From: JAJDAT01 sp964344185
Lineage (GTDB): Bacteria; Nitrospinota; Nitrospinia; Nitrospinales; JAJDAT01
DNA length: 64,000 nucleotides
Direction: 5' to 3'
Assembly (NCBI GenBank): GCA_964344185.1
Contig: CAYFMN010000003.1
Coordinates: forward strand, 1-64,000
In this document: in pieces, positions 46,001 through 55,913 of the stretch
How the letters are laid out: each line of letters begins with the position of its first letter
Numbering within the stretch: the stretch's first letter is position 1
Made by a program: the position numbers and the translations under genes
Notes under the pieces: generated by a model
Databases searched by the model: none
What the model saw: the letters and a program-made list of their open reading frames with translations, nothing else
What the model was told of the DNA's origin: nothing

Positions 46001-46075
46001 TTAAGAAGACCTTTAATAATTGGCATTTTTACGGGTTTGCTATCTCCCAGCTCCTGGCAAATCTGCTTCCCTTAA
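46001..46075. repeat. TTAA-bounded interspersed repeat, copy C (75 bp, internally deleted)
   Basis: It shares the TTAAG left end and the AATAATTGGCATTTTTAC core with copies A and B, then CTCCTGGCAAATCTG. It lacks about 35 bp of the interior and right terminus. It lies between the convergent ABC ATPase and GT-C/TPR genes. The right TTAA supplies the stop codon of the latter. Confidence 0.85.
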
Positions 46076-48294
46076 CTTTGAATTTTTAATATTTTAGCTA
46101 ATTCAAAAACGCTTGAGTTTAAATTTCCATATTCAATCGATTTTTGAAGGTGAAATTTCGCCGCCTTTATTTGGTTTGAAAAATAATAGAGGATTCCCAA
46201 GTTGCCGTGAGCTTGCCATGAGTCTGGTTTTAAGGAAATAGCGTTTTTAAAATTTGTTTCAGCAAGATCAAATCGATTGGTTTTAAAATAGACTCGACCT
46301 AGAAAATCGAAAAAAAGGGAATTTTCTGGATAAATGCGAATCGCTTTTAACGCATAATTTTCGGCTTTAGAAAAGTTTCCTTTATCCAACATGATATTGC
46401 CAAGATAAAATAATGTTCCAGGGTGGTTTGGGTCCTCATTAAGCACTTTTCTAAAATTTATTTCCGCTGTTTTTAAACGTCCAAAAGCGATTAATACCCT
46501 CCCTTTTTTATAATAGGGACGTAATTGATCTGGAAATAATATTTGAGCCTTTGTAAATAAGCTTAATGCCAGTTCCCTATTTCCCGATTTAGCGACAGAG
46601 TCCCCCTTTTGCATATAGTCGGCATATTTTATTCTTTTCTCTATTTCGCTTTGTGGTTTTGGGGGCGTTAAAAATTGAATTAGGATTAACAAGAGACTGA
46701 TTCCAGAAACGCTGAATATTACTAATTTTTTGGCGTTTAACTTATCGAAAGAATAATAAGCAAGAAACTTTAACGCTTGTATAGCGCCCCATAGTAAAGC
46801 AACCTGCGTTAAAGGAAAACCAACCATAAAAATAAAGTCGATATTATTTTCATAAAGCGAGCCGTTTTTAAGAGTTAATAACTTCACAAAGTTGGTTGAT
46901 CTTAGTAATTCTTCCGAACGTTGAAAAACTAATGAAGGGATTTCCGTTAGCGCGATTAAAGAAAACTTTGGATTATCGTATTTTAAAGAGGTTTTATATT
47001 GAACCAACATTAGATATTGCGAGATAACGCACACAAAAGCAAAGGACAAACAAGTATAACGATGAGCTTTAGAGCCCCAACACTTAGTGAAAACGTTGGC
47101 GAGTCCAAAAGCTAATAAAGGAATGGCAGGAAAAAGATAACGTTCTCCATAAGCGTCTGGAGCGGGAAAAACGATACTAATCGCCAAAAGGAAAATAAAG
47201 AAAATAACTATTCCCGGTTTTGAATTGGAAATAAAGCTTTTTAAAAAAATTATTCCATAAGCCGCTAATAGCATAAGCGGCATAGAGTAAATTATTCCCC
47301 AATCTGCGCCTATAAATATATCGACGAGTCGGTTTGAATATTTTTGGAAGTTAAAGCCTTCAATTGAATCGCTAGCCATCCCCGTAATATGTTTAGGAAA
47401 TGGAACTCCATTAATTTTTTGCCAAATGAAAAGCTGTGGCAAAAAGCCTAGAATAAAAACTCCAGAAAATTTTAGGAAAAAATTTATATTTTCTATTCTT
47501 TCATTTACGAAACCTTTATTTTTGTAGTGGAATAGAAACCAATCAACAAGATATATAAATATATAAGCAATGTTTATTAGTCTAATCGTCGCTAAAAAAG
47601 CTAATAATATTCCCGCTAGTATAGGAGAATTAGAAAAATTGGATTTTCGATCTTTTAGCCAAATCCCTAAAAAAAGAATTGCGCTAAAAAACTCAGGAAC
47701 ATGCGCCATTCTCTGGCGAATAAAAGTGTAATAGATTAACGAAGAGCCCAACCAAATCCCTAATGTTGAAATAAAAGCGATGGTTTTTGAATAATGGTTT
47801 TTTAATATATTGAATAAGATTAAAAGTCCTGCAAACATGTAGACGTGAGCGGCTAAAGCGGTAGACATATAATATGGAAAGCTGTAACCGTCTAATGAGA
47901 CGGGAATTCCCATCCCATTGAAAACTTTAGCCGCTATATGACCGATTAAAAAAAACGGAAAATATAAGATGGCTTGGCCAATTTGCCAATTATTAAAAAC
48001 ATAACCCGTTGGCAATATTTTTTGCGCATGGGAGTAATTTCTTTCGTTGAAAAAATCAAAGTCTCCGTCAAAAAATGCCGATCTTATAAAAGAGTAATAA
48101 CCTGTATCGTCACCTTGATCTATTACCGTGATTGAGTAAAAGCCTTTTTGAGTTAAAGGCGGTATCCAATCGTTAAAAAGCCCAAGTGGAGTTAGTAGAA
48201 AAAAAAAGAAAAGAAAAATTACCGCAAATATTCCATATTCCAGCGGCAGTTTTGACTGGGAAGAGTTAAGAAGCGGAGGAGGCTCTTTCATCAT
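46072..48294 (-). CDS. GT-C-like polytopic membrane protein with C-terminal TPR domain (paralogue 3)
   Basis: 740 aa. Same design as the proteins at 12887 and 20612: periplasmic loop 1 with IDQGDDTGYYSFIRSAFFDGDFDF, shared GYVFNNWQIGQAILYFP and DGYSFPYYMSTALA, about ten membrane segments, then about five TPR units from residue about 555. It lies away from the sugar island, next to an FG-GAP lipoprotein gene, and is the most diverged of the three. Glycosyl-transfer is inferred from topology. The stop codon is inside repeat copy C. Confidence 0.7.
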   Translation of the reverse strand: MMKEPPPLLNSSQSKLPLEYGIFAVIFLFFFFLLTPLGLFNDWIPPLTQKGFYSITVIDQGDDTGYYSFIRSAFFDGDFDFFNERNYSHAQKILPTGYVFNNWQIGQAILYFPFFLIGHIAAKVFNGMGIPVSLDGYSFPYYMSTALAAHVYMFAGLLILFNILKNHYSKTIAFISTLGIWLGSSLIYYTFIRQRMAHVPEFFSAILFLGIWLKDRKSNFSNSPILAGILLAFLATIRLINIAYIFIYLVDWFLFHYKNKGFVNERIENINFFLKFSGVFILGFLPQLFIWQKINGVPFPKHITGMASDSIEGFNFQKYSNRLVDIFIGADWGIIYSMPLMLLAAYGIIFLKSFISNSKPGIVIFFIFLLAISIVFPAPDAYGERYLFPAIPLLAFGLANVFTKCWGSKAHRYTCLSFAFVCVISQYLMLVQYKTSLKYDNPKFSLIALTEIPSLVFQRSEELLRSTNFVKLLTLKNGSLYENNIDFIFMVGFPLTQVALLWGAIQALKFLAYYSFDKLNAKKLVIFSVSGISLLLILIQFLTPPKPQSEIEKRIKYADYMQKGDSVAKSGNRELALSLFTKAQILFPDQLRPYYKKGRVLIAFGRLKTAEINFRKVLNEDPNHPGTLFYLGNIMLDKGNFSKAENYALKAIRIYPENSLFFDFLGRVYFKTNRFDLAETNFKNAISLKPDSWQAHGNLGILYYFSNQIKAAKFHLQKSIEYGNLNSSVFELAKILKIQS

Positions 48295-48315
48295 TTCCTT
48301 TTTAGAAAGGAAAAT

Positions 48316-48418
48316 TTAAGGGAAGCTTAAGTTAGGGATTGGCCACTAGCCGTCCTTGTCAATAAAGGGCTGCGAGTCGCTTCAAGCTAAAACTTGGAAT
48401 TACTAGAGATACCCTTAA
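48316..48418. repeat. Degenerate TTAA-bounded repeat, copy D, inverted
   Basis: Read on the minus strand it begins TTAAGGGTATCTCTAGTAATT and later has AGCCCTTTATTGACAAGG…GGCCAATC, alignable to copy A with many changes. It ends at TTAAG near 48316. It fills the gap between the GT-C/TPR and FG-GAP genes. Confidence 0.45.
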
Positions 48419-48463
48419 AGTTTAACTTTAGAATAAATTGTCTATCAAATAAATGTTGAATAG

Positions 48464-49729
48464 TTAATTTTTAACCGCAACTCTAGGATAGAGCATATTT
48501 TTTCTAAGCATAACGTCAACTAGCATTTTATCTCTGCAAGTAGTGGCGAGGTCTAACATGCCATCATTATTAAAATCGCCGATAGCCATTCCTTGTGGAT
48601 ACTCGTCTACATCATGATAAATAGGCGGATAGGTGAAACTACCGTCTCCCCTCCCCAGCACTAATGAAATTGTATCAAACGTGGAGTTCGAAACGGCAAT
48701 GTCATCGTGCCCATCTCCAGAGAAATCGGCGGCGATAATAAATTTTGGAAATTCTCCAGATGCAAACGGCTTTAATCTCTTGAACGTTTGATCGCCCTGA
48801 TTTTCAAAAACTGCAATTACATGAGTTGAATTACTGGCTGTCACAAGGTCCATTAAACCATCAGAGTTTGTTTCGATATTTGCGATAGCTAAAGGTTGGC
48901 CTCCGCCTCGAAATACATCTGAGCCTTCGAAACGATTATTACCTTTTCCCCAATAAATTTGCACTCCAACATTTCCAGAGCCAGCTAAAGCCACCGCTAT
49001 ATCAGGGAAACCGTCGTTATTATAATCCCCGCTCACCAAACCAGTGGGTTGCCCTTTTACGGGATAAGATTTTGGTTCGGCAAAATGGCCTTTTCCCAAT
49101 CCCAATAAGATGACTATCTTATGGTAACGCATGGTTACGACAATATCTGAGAAGCCATCGGAGTTGACATCCGTAGTTATTAAGTTAATAGGAATTTTTC
49201 CAGGAGTTAGAAATTTTCCAGTATTCTTAAAGCTACCTCCCCCTGTATTTAGATAGATTTGTATATTTTGATCGCCATAGTTCAAGACGGCTAAATCAGG
49301 TAGTTTATCTCCATTAAAATCCGCGTGGCCAACACATATTGGATTGTCTCCTGATTTAATAGAAATTTGCTCCTTAAACGTACCGTCGCCTTTTCCTTTG
49401 AAGTAAGATAAAGTGTCGTCGCCGCTGTTCGTAGAGATCAAATCGATATTTCCATCTCCTGAAAAGTCCTCGGCGATGAGATAAGAAGGTTCTTTACCCG
49501 TTTCTAAAATTGCGACTGGATAGAATAGCTTTGGAAGTTTTCTTGGTTTTTTTGACCCTGAACAACTTATAAGGGATATCGATATAAAAAAACTGAAAAA
49601 GGTAAATAATGTTTTTATAGCGACATTTTTCTTAAGAGGTAAATTTATTGGCAAACTGCGTAGACTCTGGCTAAATGATTTTATTTGATAAGGAATAAGG
49701 CTTGAGAATAGCATAGGGAGATTAATCAC
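48464..49729 (-). CDS. FG-GAP/VCBS-repeat lipoprotein
   Basis: 421 aa as annotated from the ATG. A TTG at 49654 would give a better-placed lipoprotein signal: LKKNVAIKTLFTFF…ISLISC-SGS. Six or seven beta-propeller blades follow, each with a calcium-loop motif such as DFSGDGNIDL, DFNGDKLPDL, DVNSDGFSDI, DYNNDGFPDI, DFSGDGHDDI and DFNNDGMLDL. Such integrin-alpha-like propellers bind ligands or surface polymers. It lies upstream of the GT-C/TPR paralogue on the same strand. Confidence 0.85.
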   Translation of the reverse strand: MINLPMLFSSLIPYQIKSFSQSLRSLPINLPLKKNVAIKTLFTFFSFFISISLISCSGSKKPRKLPKLFYPVAILETGKEPSYLIAEDFSGDGNIDLISTNSGDDTLSYFKGKGDGTFKEQISIKSGDNPICVGHADFNGDKLPDLAVLNYGDQNIQIYLNTGGGSFKNTGKFLTPGKIPINLITTDVNSDGFSDIVVTMRYHKIVILLGLGKGHFAEPKSYPVKGQPTGLVSGDYNNDGFPDIAVALAGSGNVGVQIYWGKGNNRFEGSDVFRGGGQPLAIANIETNSDGLMDLVTASNSTHVIAVFENQGDQTFKRLKPFASGEFPKFIIAADFSGDGHDDIAVSNSTFDTISLVLGRGDGSFTYPPIYHDVDEYPQGMAIGDFNNDGMLDLATTCRDKMLVDVMLRKNMLYPRVAVKN

Positions 49730-49748
49730 TCAACTTTTTCCAAATAAA

Positions 49749-50456
49749 TCAATTCGCTCTGAGTAATTCTTTCCAGTGTTGTTTTTCCCATAATAAAGCT
49801 TCTCGATAAAATCGATATTCCCGTTCCTTTTTTTTGAACTCTTGATGGTGAAATCGCCATTTCCCCTTGCTTTTGATGGGAGGGACAAACTGGTGGCACA
49901 TTTCGTGAAACACGGTTAATTCCAGTACATAATGTGGAACGAACTCTTGCTTTAAAGCTGGGTTAATCCGGATTCGTTTCTTTTTTATGTCGTATGAGCC
50001 AAACCGAAACGATCTACGAGATCCACGGCGATATCCTTTACCCCATTCAATTTGAGCCTCTACTTTGTTCCCAAAGTATTCATCGTTTAGACAATTAAAG
50101 AGAGTGGTCAGGTTTTTTTCCTGGCATTCGTCAAAAATTATTTTTTTTGTCTCCGAGGCAATGTGATTTTGCCGTTTCCATATTGAACTAATTTTTTTGC
50201 GTTCGTCAGCGGGTATTTTATCGGATGTTTCTAATAATTTGAGCAAGTTCTCTTCCAGCAGTTTCAAAACATCTTTTTTGTTTGAAGTTTGTTCCCAAAA
50301 GCTTTTGTTAAATAATTCGACGACAATTCCTGTTTCTATCGGGCAAAGTTTGACTTGTCCCAAAAAAATAGACCCATTTTTTTTACATTGGAATAAAATG
50401 CGTTTTTTGGGGAAGTATTCTATTTTTCCTAATTTTAATGTCTCAAATGGGAACAT
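49749..50456 (-). CDS. SprT-like zinc metallopeptidase-domain protein
   Basis: 235 aa. The C-terminal SprT-like domain has LTTLFNCLNDEYFGNKVEAQIEWG, then ELTVFHEMCHQFVPP (HExxH) and HHQEFKKKEREY with the third His. Bacterial SprT-like proteins are poorly characterised; the eukaryotic relative Spartan cuts DNA-protein crosslinks. The N-terminal about 90 residues are not recognised. It lies 19 bp upstream of the FG-GAP gene and so may be co-transcribed. Confidence 0.8.
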   Translation of the reverse strand: MFPFETLKLGKIEYFPKKRILFQCKKNGSIFLGQVKLCPIETGIVVELFNKSFWEQTSNKKDVLKLLEENLLKLLETSDKIPADERKKISSIWKRQNHIASETKKIIFDECQEKNLTTLFNCLNDEYFGNKVEAQIEWGKGYRRGSRRSFRFGSYDIKKKRIRINPALKQEFVPHYVLELTVFHEMCHQFVPPIKSKGKWRFHHQEFKKKEREYRFYREALLWEKQHWKELLRAN

Positions 50457-50682
50457 TTTGGACTTTCTCAGGTAGGGATTTATTCGTTGAAACGGGGAAA
50501 GGATTTAAGATTTAATTTACTTTTATGTAATAAGGCTTGAAGAAACGCTTAAAAAAATTCTTTGGCTATTTTATATCGCCGCAAATCATATTACAATTTA
50601 ATAAATCGAACGGTTTGTAGCGCTGGCTCCCCCTCCCTATCAGGCCAGATGCCTTTAATTAATCTTTTTCAAATCCATTACC

Positions 50683-52044
50683 ATGAAAAAATTTATCAGA
50701 CTTTTTGTCATATTACTTTTTATCGCCGCTTGCGCAGGGAGCCCAACATCAAAGCAAAGTGAAGGCAGTATTGTCGCAACGCCAGTTAAAACATACGACT
50801 TTTCCGGCGATATAGAAGCGTTTTTAATTGCTCCGGATGTGGAGGTAGAAAATCATATTTTAAATCGTTTAAGAGAAAAAAAGGTTTCTCATGAGTCTGT
50901 TAAGACTGCCTTAAAAAATAGGCCCATTGGGTTGGGAGGCGCAAGTGGATTGCAACGGGGATTAAAGTTAAAGCATGGAGGTAAAATATACTCTTATGCT
51001 CTATTTGCTCCAGAAAATTTATCGCCTCAAAGTCGTCTTCCAGTTATTGTTGTATTGCATGGTATGGGAGGTTCGGGAGACGGTACGATTGAAAAATGGG
51101 TCAAAAGGTTGGGAGAAAAATTTATTGTTGTTTGTCCGACTTATCCGATGGGAGCCTGGTGGTCTAAGACTGCGGAAGATATTGTATTGAGATTGATACG
51201 AGAAACGAAGGAAAAATATCCTGTTGATCAAAATAGAATTTTTTTATCTGGCCTCTCCAACGGAGCTGTCGGCGCTTTTATGATAGGAATGAATTATCCC
51301 GATTATTTTGCGGGTATTGTTCCGATTGCTGGAGGCATTACCGAACGGCTTATGACTTTTTTAGTGAATCTAAATAATACGCCTGTTTATATGATTCATG
51401 GAGCTAAAGACCCTATATTTCCAATCTCGTATCTGCGCAGAGTCAATAAGATTTTATCGGATATGAAATATCCGGTGATTTTTAGAGAACACCAAGAGTC
51501 GGGAATGGCCCATGGAGGCCACTTTTTACCGGAAGCGGAGGTCGCGCCAATGGTTGCCTGGTTAAGCGTTCAGGAAAGGATTTTGACCCCGCGCGTTATC
51601 CGCATGACGCGAGAAGGAAATCACCTAGATTCTATTTTTTGGGCCAGGATTTCTAAAGGAAAAAAAATGGCGGCTTTACAAATTCCAGGTCCGGAAAAGG
51701 AAAACTTAAATATCCAAGACGGCAAGGTGGCCACTTTATTTGCAACGCTTAAAACTGGAAACCGTATAGAAGTTATGGGTAAAAACTTGATTGATTACGA
51801 AATATATTTAAATTCGGATATGATAGATTTTTCAAAATCGGTGACGGTTTTAAATCGACAGATTATAGATAAAGGAAAAGAACTGGTTCCCGGAGAATCT
51901 AAGGTCGGTTTTAATGGTATGGTAAAAAAAGATTTAGGCATTTTATTAAGAAGCTATAAAAAGAGACGAGATCCAAGTTTAATGTTTGACGCTGTTTTGC
52001 CAATTAGTTTGAAACCGACTACTCAGATTGCATGGAATCAATGA
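50683..52044 (+). CDS. Lipoprotein alpha/beta hydrolase (PHB-depolymerase/esterase-like)
   Basis: 453 aa. The signal MKKFIRLFVILLFIAAC-A ends in a lipobox. The hydrolase core has VVLHGMGGSGD (oxyanion region), nucleophile elbow FLSGLSNGA (GxSxG) near residue 190, MIHGAKDPIFP (acid) and MAHGGHFLP (His). The last about 150 residues form an extra beta-rich domain. The substrate is probably an ester or polymer in the periplasm or outer membrane. Its stop overlaps the start of mutS2. Confidence 0.82.
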   Translation: MKKFIRLFVILLFIAACAGSPTSKQSEGSIVATPVKTYDFSGDIEAFLIAPDVEVENHILNRLREKKVSHESVKTALKNRPIGLGGASGLQRGLKLKHGGKIYSYALFAPENLSPQSRLPVIVVLHGMGGSGDGTIEKWVKRLGEKFIVVCPTYPMGAWWSKTAEDIVLRLIRETKEKYPVDQNRIFLSGLSNGAVGAFMIGMNYPDYFAGIVPIAGGITERLMTFLVNLNNTPVYMIHGAKDPIFPISYLRRVNKILSDMKYPVIFREHQESGMAHGGHFLPEAEVAPMVAWLSVQERILTPRVIRMTREGNHLDSIFWARISKGKKMAALQIPGPEKENLNIQDGKVATLFATLKTGNRIEVMGKNLIDYEIYLNSDMIDFSKSVTVLNRQIIDKGKELVPGESKVGFNGMVKKDLGILLRSYKKRRDPSLMFDAVLPISLKPTTQIAWNQ

Positions 52045-54425
52045 TTTTGGATAAAAGTTCTATGGATACCTTTTTGTCTCACTCTATGTCGATTTTAGGA
52101 TGGGAACAAATTCAACAAGTTTTGTCCGAGTTAGTATATTCTCCTGCAACGCAAAACCGCTGTCATTCTTTTTTCCCTGAAACAGAGCTTTCCAGAGCCC
52201 AAATTTCACTAGACGAAACTTGCGAAGCTTTACTATTAGCGGAATCAAATGCACGGATTCCTTTAGCTCATTTTGAAGATATTGAAAAAATTTTAAAGTC
52301 GTTGCCCAAAGCCGGTATTTTAGAAGCTATTGAAGGGTTAGAGATTTTAAATTTGTTGCGTTTGATTCGCACGATTGATTTGTTTTTTAAGAAGATTGAA
52401 AATGCGCCTAATTTAACAAATTGCGTTGCGCAATTGGACCCTATATCAGATTTATGTGAAACATTATCGCGCTGTATCGATGATGAGGGAGAAATTAAAG
52501 AGACTGCCTCTCCTCAATTAAAGCAAGCCTCGAAAGCGGTCAAAAACGCTAAAGATGAGCTAAATATGGCGGTTGAAAGACTGTTTTCTCAACCTAAAAT
52601 TAAAGACTGCTTGCAGGATACTTATGTGACTGAAAGGGAAGGGCGCGTTGTATTTCCTATTCGAGCGGAGTGTAAATCGAAAATCGAGGGTGTTGTCCAT
52701 GATTCTTCCGGTAGTGGAGTGACTTTATTTCTGGAACCCTCGAAAATTGTACCTCTAAATAACCAGTTAAAAATAAAGCGTATTGAAGTCGAACGAGAAA
52801 AAATTCGTATTTTACGGCAGCTAGCCAAAACGGTTCTTCAATATGCCGAAACTCTTAGAGCGAACCTTTCGATTCTTTGCTCTTTAGATCTAATTAACGC
52901 AAAAGTAAGATTGGCGAAAAAGATGAAAGCAAGAGTTTTCAAGTTTTCAAAAGATGGAGAAATAAGGCTTAAACAGGCTCGAAATCCAGAGCTGCTACTT
53001 AATAGGCAATTTGTTGTGGCAAACGATATTGTGACTGAAAGAGGGACGTTTACTGTCGTCATTTCCGGTCCTAATACTGGCGGTAAAACGGTTGTGTTGA
53101 AGACTATCGGCTCCATGTCATTGATGGCTCGGGCCGGTTTATTATTGCCTGTAGACGAAAATTCAGAAATACCATTTTTCCCAAAAATATTTGCGGATAT
53201 AGGCGACGATCAAAGCGTAGCTGAAAACTTGTCTACTTTTTCGGCGCATTTGAAAAAAATGATTCATATTTTAGATAACTCTCTTTCCGGTTCATTGGTT
53301 TTGTTGGATGAGTTGGGCGTTGCCACAGATCCAGCCCAGGGAGCGGCTTTAGCGGAAGCTATTTTGAGAGAGTTGAATGAAAGAGGTATATCTACATTTG
53401 TGTCTACGCATTATCTAGCTTTAAAAACTTTGGCGCAAACTGAAGAAGGTTTTGTGAACGCTTGTATGGAGTTTAATGAAGGTGAATCGAAACCAACGTT
53501 TAAACTTATATTGAGAGCTCCAGGAGGAAGCGCAGCTTTAGAAACTGCGGAAAGGTTAGGGCTTGATTTAAAAGTTATTCGTCGCGCTCGAGAAATCTAC
53601 GATTTGAACGATAACCGTGCGGCGTCTCTTCTAGAATCTTTACATAGACAGAAGTTAAATTTGGAAAAGGAAAGGGAACGAATTCAAGCCGATCTTCGTA
53701 AAGCTCAAGAATTCAGGAAAGAGAATGAAGACGCCGCCGCTAGATTGCTTGAAAAAGAAAAAGAATTTGAAAAGGAAAAGGCCAAACGTTTGAAAAAAAC
53801 GGTTCAAGAATCTAAGCGCGAGATTCGTCAAATTGTAGATAACGCCAAAAAATCTAAAAGCGTGGGTTCTCTAAAACGCGCTGAAAACAAGATTCATTTC
53901 GTTGACAGGTCTATGCAAAAGACTAATTTAACCGATATTTCGGAATGGAATGTTCCCGTTGAAGAACTTAAAGAGGGCGACCCTGTGGTTCTTGTAGAAT
54001 ACGGAACAAAGGGGAGTCTACTAGAAGATCCCAAAAGTAAAAATAAATTGCGAGTTCGTATCGGTAACTTGGATTCTTTGGTAGACGCCAAAAAAATAAA
54101 AGGTCATCCTAGAAATAAAAATATTAAAAATACAGTTTCTGATAAAGAGGTAAAATTTACCGTATATGCCGAAACCAACTCCAACCCACAATATTCATGT
54201 AATTTGCATGGAATGCGCGTTGAAGAAGCTAAGAGTGTTTTGGAATCTTTTATAGACCAAGCGTTATTAAATAAAGTGGATAGGGTGAAGATTAATCATG
54301 GGCATGGTATGGGAAAAATAAAAAGGTTTGTACGCGATTATCTACAGAGCTGCGGAATTGGAAAACGCGTTGTTCCTGCCGAACGCGAAGAAGGCGGCGA
54401 TGGAGTTACGATTGTCGAATTTTGA
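52041..54425 (+). CDS. mutS2: Endonuclease MutS2
   Basis: About 794 aa. The start at 52041 gives an ATGA overlap with the preceding stop; an ATG at 52032 is also in frame. The MutS core ATPase has Walker A GPNTGGKTVVLKT, LFLEPSKIVPLNNQ in the clamp region, FADIGDDQSVAENLSTFSAHL, LLDELGVATDPAQGAAL and STHY. A coiled coil (about 520-620) is followed by the C-terminal Smr domain with LHGMRVEEAK and INHGHGMGKIKRFV. MutS2 acts on branched DNA and, in some bacteria, on collided ribosomes; it is not a mismatch-repair MutS. Confidence 0.95.
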   Translation: MILDKSSMDTFLSHSMSILGWEQIQQVLSELVYSPATQNRCHSFFPETELSRAQISLDETCEALLLAESNARIPLAHFEDIEKILKSLPKAGILEAIEGLEILNLLRLIRTIDLFFKKIENAPNLTNCVAQLDPISDLCETLSRCIDDEGEIKETASPQLKQASKAVKNAKDELNMAVERLFSQPKIKDCLQDTYVTEREGRVVFPIRAECKSKIEGVVHDSSGSGVTLFLEPSKIVPLNNQLKIKRIEVEREKIRILRQLAKTVLQYAETLRANLSILCSLDLINAKVRLAKKMKARVFKFSKDGEIRLKQARNPELLLNRQFVVANDIVTERGTFTVVISGPNTGGKTVVLKTIGSMSLMARAGLLLPVDENSEIPFFPKIFADIGDDQSVAENLSTFSAHLKKMIHILDNSLSGSLVLLDELGVATDPAQGAALAEAILRELNERGISTFVSTHYLALKTLAQTEEGFVNACMEFNEGESKPTFKLILRAPGGSAALETAERLGLDLKVIRRAREIYDLNDNRAASLLESLHRQKLNLEKERERIQADLRKAQEFRKENEDAAARLLEKEKEFEKEKAKRLKKTVQESKREIRQIVDNAKKSKSVGSLKRAENKIHFVDRSMQKTNLTDISEWNVPVEELKEGDPVVLVEYGTKGSLLEDPKSKNKLRVRIGNLDSLVDAKKIKGHPRNKNIKNTVSDKEVKFTVYAETNSNPQYSCNLHGMRVEEAKSVLESFIDQALLNKVDRVKINHGHGMGKIKRFVRDYLQSCGIGKRVVPAEREEGGDGVTIVEF

Positions 54426-54440
54426 TTAAGACTCCTTTTA

Positions 54441-55856
54441 ATGAATATCTCTCCAGAATATCTTATTTTATTATTACTCGCCGTCAGTCTATCTTTCTAT
54501 ACACTTTTTATATTCTTTTATTTTAGAGTTAAAGCCGTTTTTATTTTGCTAGCTACTTTTCTATGTATTGTTAGCTTAGCTGTTATTGTCGAAATTTGCG
54601 GCCAGATTTATGGATACTTGCATCCATCCTATGTGAATTTGGTCTTAATTCCTGATTCTCTTACGGGGTGGAAATTTTTACCCAATTCAGAGCACATACA
54701 TACTCAACAGCATTGGTATGCGCGTGAGTTTAGCTCACAAGTAAAAATAAATTCTCAAGGATTTAGAGACTTTGAAAGAAAAAAGCAAAAAAAACAAAAT
54801 ACTGTTCGAATAGCCCTTTTGGGAGATTCTATGATCGCGGCGCGCGAAGTTGATTTTAATAAAACAGCGGGGCAACTATTAGAAAAAAAACTAAACAAAG
54901 AGTTTAATGAGTCAACTGGCAAGACCTTTGAGGTATTAAACTTTGGAGTTCCGGGGTATGGATTAGATCAAATTTACCTAACTTGGATTAAGGTTGCTAA
55001 TAGGTTTAAACCAGATTACGTATTTGTTAACGTTTTTGACAAAAGTTATTTTAGATCAATTTCAAATACATGGTGTCAACAGGGCATGTTTGGGCTTTAT
55101 GATTTAGAGGATCTAGATTGTTTATATATAAGGCCTCTTGCAACCATTAAAAAGGAACTCCCAGGAAATTTGCATAAAGAAGAATTTGATGATTTTATTT
55201 TGGACTACTTGTATATAAATAAGACCGTTTTGGAAAGTATTAAAAGTTTTGTACGAAACAAGAAAAGCTCCGAAGCGATCTCAGTTTTAGAAGGTTTGCC
55301 GCTGAGCATTTATCCACCAAGCGATTATGAAAAATTTGTTGAAAAACAGAATTTATATATTAAGAAAAAAATGGAAGGACAAAGAAGCGGTAAAATACCA
55401 GCGGGACTTATGCTTGCTGATATTTTTAATTTTGTTTATGACAAAATCAATTCGCCTGCTAAAAGCGGAAAGTTGAGACATGATCCTAATGAAGAGAAAA
55501 TGTTTATTGGAGACGATAAAAATTTTCCTAGCTGGCTGACGACTAATTTAGTCAACTTAAAGATATTCCAAGTTTTAGGTAATTCAGCGGCGCAATCAGG
55601 AAGTCGTTTTATAATAATGGACTCGTTTCAATTTTTTAGCGATTTTACACGATATATGAGTTTCTCTTCCATTTGGCTGGAAAAATTGTCTCGATTTTAC
55701 GGGTTTAATTATATTCCGCTTTATAAAAGTTTAAACGAATCAAGAAATAAAGAAATTCGAGTTATGTGGGAGCACGATCCGCATTTGAATGAGAAGGGAA
55801 ATAAAATTTTTGCAAATGTAATGTTTGACTTTTTACAAGAAGAGTTTGCAAATTAG
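54441..55856 (+). CDS. SGNH/GDSL-hydrolase-like membrane protein
   Basis: 471 aa. Two N-terminal membrane segments (about 5-25 and 29-52) precede an extracytoplasmic SGNH-like domain. Block I is IALLGDSMIAAREV with the catalytic Ser, block II-like is VLNFGVPGYGLDQ, and the C-terminal HDPHLNEKGNKIFAN supplies Asp and His. Such proteins often acylate or deacylate surface polysaccharides. A close paralogue lies at 62944-64000. It starts 15 bp after mutS2. Confidence 0.82.
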   Translation: MNISPEYLILLLLAVSLSFYTLFIFFYFRVKAVFILLATFLCIVSLAVIVEICGQIYGYLHPSYVNLVLIPDSLTGWKFLPNSEHIHTQQHWYAREFSSQVKINSQGFRDFERKKQKKQNTVRIALLGDSMIAAREVDFNKTAGQLLEKKLNKEFNESTGKTFEVLNFGVPGYGLDQIYLTWIKVANRFKPDYVFVNVFDKSYFRSISNTWCQQGMFGLYDLEDLDCLYIRPLATIKKELPGNLHKEEFDDFILDYLYINKTVLESIKSFVRNKKSSEAISVLEGLPLSIYPPSDYEKFVEKQNLYIKKKMEGQRSGKIPAGLMLADIFNFVYDKINSPAKSGKLRHDPNEEKMFIGDDKNFPSWLTTNLVNLKIFQVLGNSAAQSGSRFIIMDSFQFFSDFTRYMSFSSIWLEKLSRFYGFNYIPLYKSLNESRNKEIRVMWEHDPHLNEKGNKIFANVMFDFLQEEFAN

Positions 55857-55913
55857 CTTGATAGGCTAATCTGATTTATGAGTTTTAGATAATCAATAAG
55901 GGGATTTATTGCT

